Assembly: GCA_947453965.1 (NCBI GenBank)
Contig: CANGIQ010000022.1
Coordinates: 1-44,656, forward strand
From: Comamonadaceae bacterium
GTDB taxonomy: Bacteria; Pseudomonadota; Gammaproteobacteria; Burkholderiales; Burkholderiaceae_C
DNA: 44,656 bases
Direction of reading: 5' to 3'
Part shown: positions 25,510 through 34,390 of the stretch, in pieces
Position numbering within the stretch: position 1 is the first letter of the stretch
Layout of the letters: the number at the start of each line of letters is the position of its first letter
The notes under the pieces: model-generated
Told to the model about the DNA's origin: nothing
Seen by the model: only the letters and a program-made list of their open reading frames with translations
Databases searched by the model: none
Program-made: the position numbers and the translations under genes

Positions 25510-26166
25510 TTAGCGTGCGGCCAACAGCGCGGGCAAATCTTTCATTGAGGTAAACACATGACGTGCGCCCGCAGCACGCAAAGCCTCTTCTTGTCCGTGC
25601 GCCGCATACCCCCACACCTCAGCCCCCGCTGCCACACCCGCAGTCACACCCACGGGCGTGTCTTCTACCGCCAAACAACGGGTGGGATCTTTGCCCAAAT
25701 GGGCGGCGGCGGCCAAGTACACATCGGGCGCGGGCTTGGTTTGCGGCACTTCATGGCCGCTGAAAATACGACCATCAAAAAAATCAAACAAACCGACCTT
25801 GCCCAACATGAGGTTGATCTTGAAACGGTCAGCACCTGAAGCGCACGCGATTTGGCCGCCGAAGGCATCGAACACATGCTGCACCGCCTGGTGCACATGG
25901 GGGATGGCGGTGATTTCGTTTTCCAGCCGCACATTGCGGCGCTGGTAAAACGCGTTCATCCAGGCTTCAGTGAGCGGCTTGCCCGTGTTGGCCTCGATTA
26001 CATCGCGGCGGTTGCGCACGGTGTGGCCCAAGAACTCGGCCATGCACGCTTGCAGGCTGAGCACCCAGCCCTGCTCTTCGAGCATGTCGCGCAGCACACC
26101 ACAGGTGATGGCTTCGCTGTCGACCAGCACGCCATCGCAATCAAACAACACGGCTTCAAATTTCAT
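25510..26166 (-). CDS. HAD-superfamily phosphatase
   Basis: A 218-residue haloacid-dehalogenase-type hydrolase of the phosphoglycolate phosphatase/beta-phosphoglucomutase group. Motif I is FDCDGVLVDSEA with nucleophile D9 and acid D11, a helical cap follows, motif III is KPAPDVYLAAA and motif IV is CLAVEDTPVGVTAG. This group mostly acts on sugar phosphates; the substrate is not evident. It is last in the liuR-led run and converges on the AraC gene with 14 nt between stops and no terminator seen. Confidence 0.85.
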   Translation of the reverse strand: MKFEAVLFDCDGVLVDSEAITCGVLRDMLEEQGWVLSLQACMAEFLGHTVRNRRDVIEANTGKPLTEAWMNAFYQRRNVRLENEITAIPHVHQAVQHVFDAFGGQIACASGADRFKINLMLGKVGLFDFFDGRIFSGHEVPQTKPAPDVYLAAAAHLGKDPTRCLAVEDTPVGVTAGVAAGAEVWGYAAHGQEEALRAAGARHVFTSMKDLPALLAAR

Positions 26167-26219
26167 CTGCGCATTATCGACGCTGCAATGGACCGATCAG
26201 CGCCTGTCGCCGCCCCGCC

Positions 26220-26624
26220 TTAAAGCGTATCGCCATCGACGTAAAACCAGCGCCCATCTTCACGCACAAAGCGGCTGCGTTCGTGCATGCGCACAGCGCC
26301 GCTGGGCAAGCGGTAACGGGCGACAAACGTGACCTCGGCGCTGTTTTCACCCGTGTTGTGGTGCGCACGCACGTCCAGCCCCAGCCACTTGGCGCTCGCA
26401 TCAAAGTCCAAGGACGCGGGGCGTTTGCTGGGGTGCCAGGTGGCCAACAAGTAGTCGGCATGCTCACGCATAAAAGCGCTGTAGCGCGAACGCATGAGGT
26501 GCTCGGCATCGGGTGCGGGCGTGGTGCCGAAATGTTCGACATAGCGACCACAGCAATCGACATAGGCCACTGCGCGCTTCTTGGCATCGACGCGCCCGCA
26601 CGGGCAAGCCAGCGCAGCACTCAT
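26220..26624 (-). CDS. YchJ-like UPF0225 protein
   Basis: A 134-residue protein of the YchJ family. The N-terminal cysteine-rich stretch [20 protein letters not shown] resembles the zinc-binding SEC-C motif, and the central [20 protein letters not shown] is the family signature. The remainder forms an NTF2-like domain, with [14 protein letters not shown] at the end. Function is not established. It lies 46 nt after the acyl-CoA dehydrogenase gene and may simply travel with the operon. Confidence 0.88.
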   Translation of the reverse strand: MSAALACPCGRVDAKKRAVAYVDCCGRYVEHFGTTPAPDAEHLMRSRYSAFMREHADYLLATWHPSKRPASLDFDASAKWLGLDVRAHHNTGENSAEVTFVARYRLPSGAVRMHERSRFVREDGRWFYVDGDTL

Positions 26625-26670
26625 GCAAAGGCCAAAACGCGGATTGCACCATCACGCATGCGCAACATCG

Positions 26671-27801
26671 TCAAGCCAATGCGCGTTGAATGATGATTTT
26701 CTGCACGTCGCTGGTGCCTTCGTAAATTTGGCACACGCGCACATCGCGGTAAATGCGCTCCACAGGGAAGTCGCTCACCACGCCGTAACCGCCCAAAGTT
26801 TGGATGGCCACACTGCACACCTTCTCGGCTGTTTCGCTGGCAAAGAGTTTGGCCATGGCCGCTTCTTTGAGGCAAGGCAAACCGGCGTCACGCAGCGAGG
26901 CTGCGTGGTACATGAGTTGACGCGCGGCTTCGAGTTGCGTGGCACAGTCGGCCAAGCGAAAGCCCACCGCTTGGTGGTTGAAGATGGCCGTGCCAAAGCT
27001 GACGCGTTCTTTGCTGTACTGCAAGGCCGCTTCAAATGCGCTGCGCGCCATGCCAATGCTTTGCGCGGCAATGCCGATGCGGCCACCCTCGAGAGCCGAC
27101 AAGGCAATTTTGTAGCCCTCGCCCTCTTGGCCAATCAAGTTCTCAGCAGGAATGCGGCAGTTGTCAAAGTTGATTTGCGCGGTGTCGCTGCTGTGCTGGC
27201 CGAGTTTGTCTTCGAGGCGAGCCACTTGGTAACCCGGTGCATTGGTGGGCACGATGAAAGCGCTCATGCCCTTCTTGCCTGCGCCTTTGTCGGTCACCGC
27301 GATGACGATGGCCACATGGCCGTTTTTGCCGCTGGTGATGAACTGCTTGACGCCGTTGATGACGTATTCATCCCCCTCTTTGGTTGCGGTGGTGCGCAGC
27401 GCCGATGCGTCAGAACCCACATGGGGCTCAGTCAGACAAAACGCGCCGAGCATATTGCCCTGGGCCAGTTCAGTGAGCCATTTCTTTTTCTGCGCGTCGT
27501 TGCCGTAGCGCATGAGGATGGCGTTCACTGGGCAGTTGGTCACGCTGATGGCGGTGCTGGTGCCGCCATCGCCGGCGGCGATTTCTTCCAACACCAAGGC
27601 GAGGGTGAGGTAGTTCAAGCCTGCACCGCCCAGCTCTTCAGGCACGCAAATGCCATAGGCGCCCAGGGCGGCCAAACCCTTGTGCACCTCGTGCGGAAAG
27701 GTATGTTCTTTGTCCCACTGGGCAGCGTGGGGCCAGAGTTCTTGTTGGGCAAAGTCGCGCACAGCATCGCGAATCATGATTTGGTCAGGGGTGAGCAACA
27801 T
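26671..27801 (-). CDS. Acyl-CoA dehydrogenase (short-chain type)
   Basis: A 376-residue flavoenzyme that makes 2-enoyl-CoA and passes electrons to ETF. Seen: GAFCLTEPHVGSDASALRTT (FAD-binding signature), QFITSGKNGHVAIVIAVTD, and QTLGGYGVVSDFPVERIYRD followed by QIYEGTSDVQK, with the catalytic glutamate E361 at the position used by short- and medium-chain enzymes. This differs from isovaleryl-CoA dehydrogenase, whose base lies elsewhere, so it is not a second LiuA. Likely substrates are butyryl-CoA or branched short acyl-CoAs such as isobutyryl- or 2-methylbutyryl-CoA. Placement in the liuR-led run favours branched-chain use. Confidence 0.92.
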   Translation of the reverse strand: MLLTPDQIMIRDAVRDFAQQELWPHAAQWDKEHTFPHEVHKGLAALGAYGICVPEELGGAGLNYLTLALVLEEIAAGDGGTSTAISVTNCPVNAILMRYGNDAQKKKWLTELAQGNMLGAFCLTEPHVGSDASALRTTATKEGDEYVINGVKQFITSGKNGHVAIVIAVTDKGAGKKGMSAFIVPTNAPGYQVARLEDKLGQHSSDTAQINFDNCRIPAENLIGQEGEGYKIALSALEGGRIGIAAQSIGMARSAFEAALQYSKERVSFGTAIFNHQAVGFRLADCATQLEAARQLMYHAASLRDAGLPCLKEAAMAKLFASETAEKVCSVAIQTLGGYGVVSDFPVERIYRDVRVCQIYEGTSDVQKIIIQRALA

Positions 27802-27849
27802 GGCTTGATCCGTTGTGAAATGAAAGGGTTACTGAATACGCCAAGAACA

Positions 27850-28515
27850 TCACCAAGCAATGGTGCTGCCGTCGTAAGACAAGAACTGCCCGCCTTGCTC
27901 GTGCGTGAGGTGCGCCAGGGTTTGGCGCATGCGCGTCACCGCATCTTCTGGTGTGAGCGTGGCGTTGGCGCCGCCCATCTCGGTTTGCACCCACCCTGGG
28001 TGCATGGCCACGAGACGTGCGCGTGGGTACTCAGGCTGTGCGGTGCGCACCACCATATTGAGCGCCGCCTTGCTGATGCGGTAGAGCGCCGCATCGCTGC
28101 TGCGCGTGCCTTGCAAGCTGCCCATCACACTGCTGATGCAGGCCAGCACACCGCCCGCCTCCTCGACCATGGGTGCAATTTGGGGAATGGCCATCATCGC
28201 GCCCATGACGTTGGTGTGCATCACACGATCGAACGCGTCTTGCGTGGGTGGCGTGCTGGCACTGGCACGATCCATCACGCCCGCCACATACAGGGCCACA
28301 TCCAGCTTTTCACCATCGAGCAACCACGCCAACGACGTGACGCTGGCCGGGTTGGCCACATCGACCCGCAAGGCTTGTACGCCTAGGCTTTGGAGTTGGG
28401 CCAGGCCCGCCTCATCACGCGCGGTCGCCATCACGCGCCAGCCGTCCGCCAGATATTGACGCACCAACTCGCGCCCGATGCCACGCGACGCGCCGATGAT
28501 GAGTGCGGTAGGCAT
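27850..28515 (-). CDS. Short-chain dehydrogenase/reductase
   Basis: A 221-residue SDR of the classical fold. The cofactor motif is IIGASRGIGRELVRQY (TGxxxGxG type with Ala), followed by NTNVMG-like HTNVMGAMMAI. The active site is Ser in CISSVMGSL and Tyr-x3-Lys in YRISKAALN. HPGWVQTEMGG follows, typical of the carbonyl-reductase-like C-factor subgroup. It starts 9 nt after the thiolase stop, so it is cotranscribed. The substrate is unknown; 3-hydroxyacyl-CoA or an aldehyde is possible. Confidence 0.88.
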   Translation of the reverse strand: MPTALIIGASRGIGRELVRQYLADGWRVMATARDEAGLAQLQSLGVQALRVDVANPASVTSLAWLLDGEKLDVALYVAGVMDRASASTPPTQDAFDRVMHTNVMGAMMAIPQIAPMVEEAGGVLACISSVMGSLQGTRSSDAALYRISKAALNMVVRTAQPEYPRARLVAMHPGWVQTEMGGANATLTPEDAVTRMRQTLAHLTHEQGGQFLSYDGSTIAW

Positions 28516-28524
28516 GTCTGAAAC

Positions 28525-29718
28525 TTAAACGAGTTCGAGTGCGACCGCAGTGCCTTCGCCGCCGCCGATACACAAAGTGGCCAAGCCTTTTTTCAGGCCG
28601 CGTGCTTTGAGCGCATGGATGAGCGTGACCATGATGCGGGCCCCCGATGCACCGATGGGGTGACCCAAGGCACAGGCGCCACCGTTGACGTTGACTTTGT
28701 CGTGCGACACGTTGAGTTCTTTCATCAAGGCCATGGGCACCACGGCGAAGGCTTCGTTGACTTCCCACAAATCCACATCGGCCACGCTCCAACCGGCTTT
28801 GGCCAAGGCTTTCTGGGTGGCGCCCACAGGCGCAGTGGCAAACCATTCAGGCTCTTGCGCGTGGGTGGCGTGGCTGACGATGCGGGCCAAGGGCTTGCAG
28901 CCCAATTTTTTGGCGGTGCTCTCGCGCATTAACACCATGGCGGCAGCGCCATCGTTGATGGATGAGCTGGAGGCGGCGGTGATGGTGCCGTCTTTTTTGA
29001 ACGCAGGTTTGAGCGATGCAATTTTGTCGAGCTTGACTTTGCCGGGGCCTTCGTCAATCGACACCACGGTTTCACCGGCACGGGTCTTGACGGTGACGGG
29101 CGTGATTTCTGTCGCAAATGCACCGCTCTCGGTGGCGGCTTTGGCACGCTGCACGCTGGCGGTGGCAAAGGCGTCTTGCTCAGCACGGGTGAAGCTGTAT
29201 TTGGCCGCGCAGTCTTCACCGAAGGTGCCCATGCTGCGGCCGGGTTCGTAGGCGTCTTCCAAACCGTCGAGCATCATGTGGTCAAAGATGCGGTCGTGGC
29301 CCAAGCGGTAACCGCCACGGCCTTTGAGCATGAGGTAAGGGGCGTTGGTCATGCTCTCCATGCCGCCAGCCACCAGCACCTCGTGCGTACCCGCCAACAA
29401 CATGTCGTGCGCAAACATGGCGGCGCGCATGCCCGATCCACACATCTTCGACAAAGTTACAGCGCCAGCACTCTTGGGCAAGCCGCCTTTGAAACCCGCT
29501 TGACGCGCAGGCGCTTGGCCTTGACCAGCCATCAAACAGTTGCCAAACAAAACCTCGGTCACCAACTCAGGCGAAATGCCTGCGCGCTCCACCGCAGCCT
29601 TGATGGCGGCGCCGCCCAAATCGTGGGCGGCCAAGCTCGAGAAGTCACCTTGAAAGCTGCCCATGGGGGTACGTGCAGCGCTGACGATGACGATGGGGTC
29701 TTGTGGAGAGGTACTCAT
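28525..29718 (-). CDS. Acetyl-CoA C-acetyltransferase (thiolase)
   Basis: A 397-residue thiolase that would interconvert two acetyl-CoA with acetoacetyl-CoA. The acyl-bearing cysteine is C93 in TLSKMCGSGMRA, the catalytic histidine is in NVNGGACALGHPIGASG, and the second cysteine is in LCIGGGEGTAVA. SSSINDGAAAMVLM and VDLWEVNEAFAVVPMALM are family signatures. Within a leucine operon it would process acetoacetyl-CoA formed from the LiuE product, but no CoA-transferase or acetoacetyl-CoA synthetase gene is in the window. Confidence 0.94.
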   Translation of the reverse strand: MSTSPQDPIVIVSAARTPMGSFQGDFSSLAAHDLGGAAIKAAVERAGISPELVTEVLFGNCLMAGQGQAPARQAGFKGGLPKSAGAVTLSKMCGSGMRAAMFAHDMLLAGTHEVLVAGGMESMTNAPYLMLKGRGGYRLGHDRIFDHMMLDGLEDAYEPGRSMGTFGEDCAAKYSFTRAEQDAFATASVQRAKAATESGAFATEITPVTVKTRAGETVVSIDEGPGKVKLDKIASLKPAFKKDGTITAASSSSINDGAAAMVLMRESTAKKLGCKPLARIVSHATHAQEPEWFATAPVGATQKALAKAGWSVADVDLWEVNEAFAVVPMALMKELNVSHDKVNVNGGACALGHPIGASGARIMVTLIHALKARGLKKGLATLCIGGGEGTAVALELV

Positions 29719-29763
29719 GAGGGTGTCCTTTGTAGAGAAAGAAAAAAGGGAATGCCGGAGCGA

Positions 29764-30417
29764 TCAGGCGCCGCGCGGATAACGTTTGAGGCCGTTGCGA
29801 AACACGCTCATCACCTCGCCGGGATGGCTCATGCTCACGCCCAAGTCTTTGGCCATGCCGTCTTTGAGGCCGTAGCACCAACCGTGCACCGACACTTTTT
29901 GGCCACGGGCCCAAGCGTCTTGCAGCACATTGCTCAAGGCCACGTTGCCGACTTGTTCAATCACGTTCATCTCGCACAGGACGTCTTCTTGCACGGCCAC
30001 GGGCAAGTGGTCAATGCGGCGCCGGTGGCGAATCTTCACATCATGCACATGGCGCAACCAGTTGTCGGCCAAGCCCACGCGCGCGCCGCGCAAGGTGGCC
30101 AGCACACCGCCGCAACCGTAGTGGCCGACCACCAAAATGTGCTCGACCTTCAAAAAGTCAACGGCGTACTGAATGACCGACAAGGCATTCAAATCAGAGT
30201 GCACCACCACGTTGGCCACGTTGCGATGCACAAACACCTCGCCAGGATCCAGGCCGGTGATTTGGTTGGCCGGCACGCGGCTGTCCGAACAGCCAATCCA
30301 CAAGTACTTGGGGTTTTGTTGCTGCGACAGGCGGGCGAAAAAGCCGGGCTGCTCGCGCTCCATGCGCGTGGCCCACTCGCGGTTGTTGTCAAAAAGGTGT
30401 TGCAGTGCGTGTGACAT
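29764..30417 (-). CDS. can: Beta-class carbonic anhydrase
   Basis: Interconverts CO2 and bicarbonate. It has 217 residues. The zinc ligands and catalytic pair are seen: C43 in LWIGCSDSRVP with D45 and R47, and His and Cys in VVGHYGCGGVLATL. SDLNALSVIQYAVDFLKVEH is also typical. It lies between liuA and the thiolase gene on the same strand with gaps of 62 and 45 nt. Since LiuD consumes bicarbonate, the enzyme probably feeds methylcrotonyl-CoA carboxylation; that link is inference from position and chemistry. Confidence 0.95.
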   Translation of the reverse strand: MSHALQHLFDNNREWATRMEREQPGFFARLSQQQNPKYLWIGCSDSRVPANQITGLDPGEVFVHRNVANVVVHSDLNALSVIQYAVDFLKVEHILVVGHYGCGGVLATLRGARVGLADNWLRHVHDVKIRHRRRIDHLPVAVQEDVLCEMNVIEQVGNVALSNVLQDAWARGQKVSVHGWCYGLKDGMAKDLGVSMSHPGEVMSVFRNGLKRYPRGA

Positions 30418-30479
30418 GGTGTGTTCCCTGTTGCATGGATGGATGATCCACCCCAGATGCTACGCAGGGCGAGATATCC

Positions 30480-31661
30480 TTACATTGTCTCGGCAAACAA
30501 TTCGCGGCCAATCAGCATGCGTCGAATTTCGCTGGTGCCGGCACCAATTTCGTACAGCTTGGCGTCGCGCCACAAACGGCCCAAAGGATATTCGTTGATA
30601 TAGCCGTTGCCGCCAAAAATCTGCACGCCTTCGCCGGCCATCCAGGTGGCTTTTTCGGCCGTCCACAAAATGACGGAGGCGCAGTCTTTACGCACTTGGC
30701 GCACGTGATCGGTGCCCAACAAGTCAAGATTTTTGGCCACGGTGTAGGCAAACGAACGTCCGGCTTGCAACACGGTGTACATGTCGGCCACCTTGCCTTG
30801 AATGAGTTGGAACTCGCCAATGCTTTGGCCAAACTGCTTGCGGTCGTGAATGTAGGGGATGACGTTGTCCATCACTGACTGCATGATGCCTAAGGGGCCA
30901 CCCGTGAGCACAGCACGCTCGTAGTCCAAACCGCTCATCAGCACTTTGGCGCCGTTGTTCAGGCCGCCCAGAATGTGGCTCTCAGGCACCTCGACGTTTT
31001 GGAACACCAGCTCACCGGTGTGGCTGCCGCGCATGCCCAGCTTGTCGAGCTTTTGCGCAATGCTGAAGCCTTTCATGCCTTTTTCAATCAAGAAGGCGGT
31101 CACGCCGCGCGCCCCGAGCTCGGGCTCGGTCTTGGCGTAGACCACCAAGGTGTCGGCGTCGGGGCCATTGGTGATCCACATCTTGTTGCCATTGAGCAGG
31201 TAGTAGCCACCTTTGTCTTCGGCCTTGAGCTTCATGCTGATCACATCCGACCCAGCGCCGGGCTCAGACATGGCCAGCGCACCCACGTGTTCACCGCTGA
31301 TGAGTTTGGGCAAATACTTCTGGCGTTGTGCTTCGGTGCCGTTGCGCTTGATTTGGTTCACGCACAAATTACTGTGAGCACCGTAAGACAGGCCCACGCT
31401 GGCCGAAGCGCGTGAGATTTCTTCCATCGCAATCATGTGGGCGAGGTAGCCCATGTTGGCGCCACCGTATTCTTCGCCGACAGTGATGCCCAGCACGCCC
31501 AAGTCGCCCATCTTGCGCCACAGGTCCATGGGGAACTGGTCGTCATGGTCGATTTGCGCGGCACGCGGTGCAATTTCGGCCTGCGCGAATTCGCGCACGG
31601 CGTCGCGCAAGGCGTCGATGTCTTCCCCCAATTGAAAGTTCAGTCCGGGCAGGTTGTTCAT
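30480..31661 (-). CDS. liuA: Isovaleryl-CoA dehydrogenase
   Basis: Oxidises isovaleryl-CoA to 3-methylcrotonyl-CoA, the first committed step of leucine breakdown after the keto-acid dehydrogenase. It has 393 residues. The subgroup marker is the catalytic base E248 in [19 protein letters not shown], placed as in human isovaleryl-CoA dehydrogenase, while the C-terminal [19 protein letters not shown] lacks the YEGT glutamate of other acyl-CoA dehydrogenases. [19 protein letters not shown] is the FAD signature. GGAGACC precedes the ATG at 31661. Confidence 0.96.
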   Translation of the reverse strand: MNNLPGLNFQLGEDIDALRDAVREFAQAEIAPRAAQIDHDDQFPMDLWRKMGDLGVLGITVGEEYGGANMGYLAHMIAMEEISRASASVGLSYGAHSNLCVNQIKRNGTEAQRQKYLPKLISGEHVGALAMSEPGAGSDVISMKLKAEDKGGYYLLNGNKMWITNGPDADTLVVYAKTEPELGARGVTAFLIEKGMKGFSIAQKLDKLGMRGSHTGELVFQNVEVPESHILGGLNNGAKVLMSGLDYERAVLTGGPLGIMQSVMDNVIPYIHDRKQFGQSIGEFQLIQGKVADMYTVLQAGRSFAYTVAKNLDLLGTDHVRQVRKDCASVILWTAEKATWMAGEGVQIFGGNGYINEYPLGRLWRDAKLYEIGAGTSEIRRMLIGRELFAETM

Positions 31662-31679
31662 GGTGGTCTCCTGTGAATC

Positions 31680-32141
31680 TCAGTAGGTTTGTTTGACGAC
31701 GGCCAAGGTTTGCTGCATCAAGGCACAGGGCGATTCGCCGCCATCGTCGTCCAGATGCACCACTTCGGCGGTGGTGATGATGAGTCGCTTGCCTGCGCGC
31801 ACCACATGGCCACGCGCCCGCAATTCGCCACCCGAGAAGGCGGCTAAAAAATTGATCTTGTATTCAACGGTGGCCACCTCTTGGCCTTCAGCCGCGAGGG
31901 TGAGGCCGGCGTAGCCTGCAGCAATGTCGGCCAGCGCGCCCATGGCGCCGCCGTGGTAGCCGCCTTGTTGCTGGGTGACGCGCTCGGAATACGGCAAGGC
32001 AATTTCTACCTCGCCTGGCGCCACAGCCACCAAGCGTGCGCCCAAGTGTTTCATCATGCCTTGGCGTACAAAGCTGGCTTCGATGCGGGCATACAACGCG
32101 GGATGTGCGGTGTGGTCTTGCGTATGTGTATGCGCGCTCAT
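31680..32141 (-). CDS. PaaI-type hotdog thioesterase
   Basis: A 153-residue hotdog-fold protein of the PaaI/YdiI group that hydrolyses acyl-CoA esters. The core is QGGYHGGAMGALADIAAGYA, with the conserved H-G-G in front of the long helix, followed by TVEYKINFLAAFSGGELRA and GHVVRAGKRLIITTAEV. The ATG at 32141 overlaps the liuR stop in an ATGA, so translation is coupled. In this operon it may clear stalled acyl-CoAs and recycle CoA; this is inferred. Confidence 0.9.
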   Translation of the reverse strand: MSAHTHTQDHTAHPALYARIEASFVRQGMMKHLGARLVAVAPGEVEIALPYSERVTQQQGGYHGGAMGALADIAAGYAGLTLAAEGQEVATVEYKINFLAAFSGGELRARGHVVRAGKRLIITTAEVVHLDDDGGESPCALMQQTLAVVKQTY

Positions 32142-32554
32142 GCTTTGCTCGCCTTCGTCGCTTTGGCGGCCGCCTGCTTGGCCAGCAAGCTGCGCGCTTC
32201 TTTTTCGTGCACCTTGACTTCGTCAAGGTTGGCTTCTATCTCGGCCATCTGCGCTTCAAGCTGGCGGCGGTGCTCGGCCAGCACCACCAAAAACTTTTCC
32301 AGCTGTGGCCCGGTGTCACGTGGGCTGTCGTACATGTCGATGATGTCTTTGGCCTCGGTCAGCGACAGGCCCAAACGCTTGGCGCGCAAGGTGAGCTTCA
32401 AGCGGGTGCGGTCGCGGTGGCTGTAGACGCGGTTGCGTCCGCCAGGGCCCGAACGCTCCGGCTGGAGCAGCCCCATGTCTTCGTAGAAACGGATGGCGCG
32501 GGTGGTGAGATCGAACTCTCGCGCCAAGTCGCTGATGGAATAGGTGGTGGCCAT
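32138..32554 (-). CDS. liuR: MerR-family regulator LiuR
   Basis: A 138-residue DNA-binding protein. The winged helix-turn-helix is YSISDLAREFDLTTRAIRFY and EDMGLLQPERSGPGGRNRVY, a coiled coil runs from about 80 (LEKFLVVLAEHRRQLEAQ), and the tail is rich in Lys and Ala. It lacks the cysteines of metal-sensing MerR proteins. Gene position at the head of an isovaleryl-CoA dehydrogenase operon and the palindrome just upstream identify it as LiuR, the known regulator of branched-chain amino-acid breakdown in proteobacteria. It probably represses its own operon until a pathway acyl-CoA binds. Confidence 0.93.
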   Translation of the reverse strand: MATTYSISDLAREFDLTTRAIRFYEDMGLLQPERSGPGGRNRVYSHRDRTRLKLTLRAKRLGLSLTEAKDIIDMYDSPRDTGPQLEKFLVVLAEHRRQLEAQMAEIEANLDEVKVHEKEARSLLAKQAAAKATKASKA

Positions 32555-32562
32555 GTTTGAAG

Positions 32563-32584
32563 TTTACGTTTACGTAAACGTCAA
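32563..32584. promoter_or_regulatory. LiuR operator
   Basis: A perfect 16-bp palindrome, acgtttacgtaaacgt, lies at 32566-32581, with matching outer bases at 32563-32564 and 32583-32584. It agrees with the LiuR consensus I recall (TTTACGTTTACGTAAACG). It sits 9 bp upstream of the liuR start codon and overlaps the -10 box at its edge, a good place for repression. Confidence 0.85.
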
Positions 32585-32612
32585 TTATGACGGCAAATTA
32601 CGGGAAAGCCAA
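32584..32612 (-). promoter_or_regulatory. Promoter of the liuR-led operon
   Basis: CATAAT (32589-32584) and TTGGCT (32612-32607) are separated by exactly 17 bp. The start point would fall near 32577, inside the LiuR palindrome. A TTGACG at 32585-32580 could be an alternative -35 box but has no good partner. Confidence 0.55.
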
Positions 32613-33590
32613 TCAAGACCAGGGAGGTAAGGGTTCATCCTTAAGAACCCGGCGGCGTTGCGCATAGTCGGGCATGACACTTTCGACTGTGTCCCAAAAG
32701 CGTGGGCTGTGGTCCATCACCCGCAAATGGCTGAGTTCGTGGGCCACCACATAGTCAATCACATCCAGTTTGTGATGCACCAAACGCCAGTTGAGCCGGA
32801 TGGCACCGTTGGCGCTGGCACTGCCCCAGCGCGTGGCCGCACTGCTGAGTGACACCCGCTGCCACTGCACACCCAACAGCGGCGCAAAGTGGTTGAGCCG
32901 TGCCACAAACAAGGCTTTGGCTTGGCGCATCAGCCAGGCTTGCACCGCATCGCGAATTTGCTCGGGTTGGGCGTTGAGCGGCAGGCCCAGGCGCAAGGTG
33001 TGGATCTGTATCTGGGAGAGTGTGTGTGCATCGCTCGCCTCATCTGGCCCACAGGGTTGGCGACTTGCAGTCGCAGAGGCAGGAGCCAGTTCAAGCTGGG
33101 CGCTGCTTTTTTTCAAGACGGCGGTGGAGTCGAGTACGACTTGCAGCTGATCGCCCAAATAAGGAATGACCACGCCATCGCACCACACGATGCGGGCTGC
33201 GCCAAGTTGTTGTTGGCGCTCGCCCATCTCGACCAGCTTGCGGGCAATCCAGTCGCCCTTCTCGCGCAAGGCAGCCTCCACCTCACCCAGCGTGACCCAG
33301 CGCGGTGCACTCACCTCCAAGCCATCGGGCCCCACGGCCATGCCAATGGTGCGACGCTTGCTGCGGCGAAAGGCATAGCCCACATCGGTGGTGCCCAGTT
33401 GGATGCGCCGTGTCGCACGGGGATGGACGTATTGCGCTTTGGGCAGCACCTGACCCAAAGGCTCAGAAGGTGGGTGCGGGCCTTGTACCGGCTTGGGCAC
33501 AGGCAGGCGCGCATCAGGAACGGATGGTTTGGGCGTTGACGACGCGGGGCCGTCAAACAAATCGAGCACGAGTTGCAAGAAGCGGCTCAT
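32613..33590 (-). CDS. YgjP-like (DUF45/M48-related) metal-dependent hydrolase
   Basis: A 325-residue protein with the zinc-metallopeptidase motif HELSHLRVMDHSPRFWDTVE near the C-terminus (HExxH with a downstream His), preceded by WGSASANGAIRLNWRLVHHK, the YgjP family pattern. Typical members have about 230 residues; this one has a proline-rich N-terminal extension of about 60 residues and an extra stretch around residues 165-195 that encodes SATASRQPCGPDEASDAHT. A 15-bp hairpin (33060-33074) lies in that insert. Substrate unknown. It is upstream of liuR on the same strand but belongs with plsC and gmhB. Confidence 0.85.
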   Translation of the reverse strand: MSRFLQLVLDLFDGPASSTPKPSVPDARLPVPKPVQGPHPPSEPLGQVLPKAQYVHPRATRRIQLGTTDVGYAFRRSKRRTIGMAVGPDGLEVSAPRWVTLGEVEAALREKGDWIARKLVEMGERQQQLGAARIVWCDGVVIPYLGDQLQVVLDSTAVLKKSSAQLELAPASATASRQPCGPDEASDAHTLSQIQIHTLRLGLPLNAQPEQIRDAVQAWLMRQAKALFVARLNHFAPLLGVQWQRVSLSSAATRWGSASANGAIRLNWRLVHHKLDVIDYVVAHELSHLRVMDHSPRFWDTVESVMPDYAQRRRVLKDEPLPPWS

Positions 33591-33640
33591 GCGATGGCGC
33601 TCATGGCTTGGGACTCAGGCGTGGACGCACACGAGCAGGT

Positions 33641-34390
33641 TCACAGGGGCTTGACGTAAGCCTCGGGGTCAAGGCGCTGCATTTCGGCCTCGATCCATTC
33701 TTCAACTTCGCGGGTCAGCTCGTCGGCATCACGCCCCACGCTGGGGATGGGCTGGCCAATCGACACATCGACCACGCCCGGGTATTTGATGAAGGCTTTG
33801 CGTGGCCAGCATTTGGCGGAAGTGACTGCAATAGGAATGACCGGGGCGCCGGTGGCGATGGCCAGGCGAGCGCCGCCGCTTTTGTAGCTGCCACGTTGGC
33901 CGCGTGGAATGCGCGTACCTTCGGGAAACATGATGACCCACACGCCTTGCGCCAGCAGCGCTTGACCCTGCTCCACCACTTTGGCAAAGGCTTTGGCGCG
34001 CTGGCTGCGGTCGATGTGAATCATGTCGAGCTTGCCAATGGCCCAACCGAAAAACGGCACATACAACAGCTCGCGTTTGAAGACGTACGCCAACGGATGC
34101 GGCATGATGGCGGGCATCAAAAAAGTCTCGTACGTCGATTGGTGCTTGACCAACAAAATCGCCGGGCTGGTGTCGCCCACAGGCAAGTTCTCTTCGCCAT
34201 GGATTTGGTAGCGAATGCCCATGATGACGCGGGCGGCGTCAATGCTCAGGGTGAGCCAGCGTTGCGCGATGAGATAAAGCTTTTTTCCTGGCGTGCCGAG
34301 CAACGATGCGACCACGATGAGCAAGGCGTAGGGGATCACGGTGACAAACATGAACGCCATGTGCAGCGACGATCGAATCAAAGCCATCAT
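33641..34390 (-). CDS. plsC: 1-acyl-sn-glycerol-3-phosphate acyltransferase
   Basis: Makes phosphatidic acid from lysophosphatidic acid at the inner membrane. It has 249 residues. The N-terminus carries hydrophobic segments (about 8-35). The acyltransferase motif I reads HQSTYE with H83 and an acidic residue, Glu88, in place of the usual Asp. Motif III is FPEGTRIPRGQRGSYKSGGA and a later motif is GAPVIPIAV. The start overlaps the gmhB stop by 4 nt (ATGA), so the two are coupled, an arrangement I recall from related Burkholderiales. Confidence 0.92.
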   Translation of the reverse strand: MMALIRSSLHMAFMFVTVIPYALLIVVASLLGTPGKKLYLIAQRWLTLSIDAARVIMGIRYQIHGEENLPVGDTSPAILLVKHQSTYETFLMPAIMPHPLAYVFKRELLYVPFFGWAIGKLDMIHIDRSQRAKAFAKVVEQGQALLAQGVWVIMFPEGTRIPRGQRGSYKSGGARLAIATGAPVIPIAVTSAKCWPRKAFIKYPGVVDVSIGQPIPSVGRDADELTREVEEWIEAEMQRLDPEAYVKPL

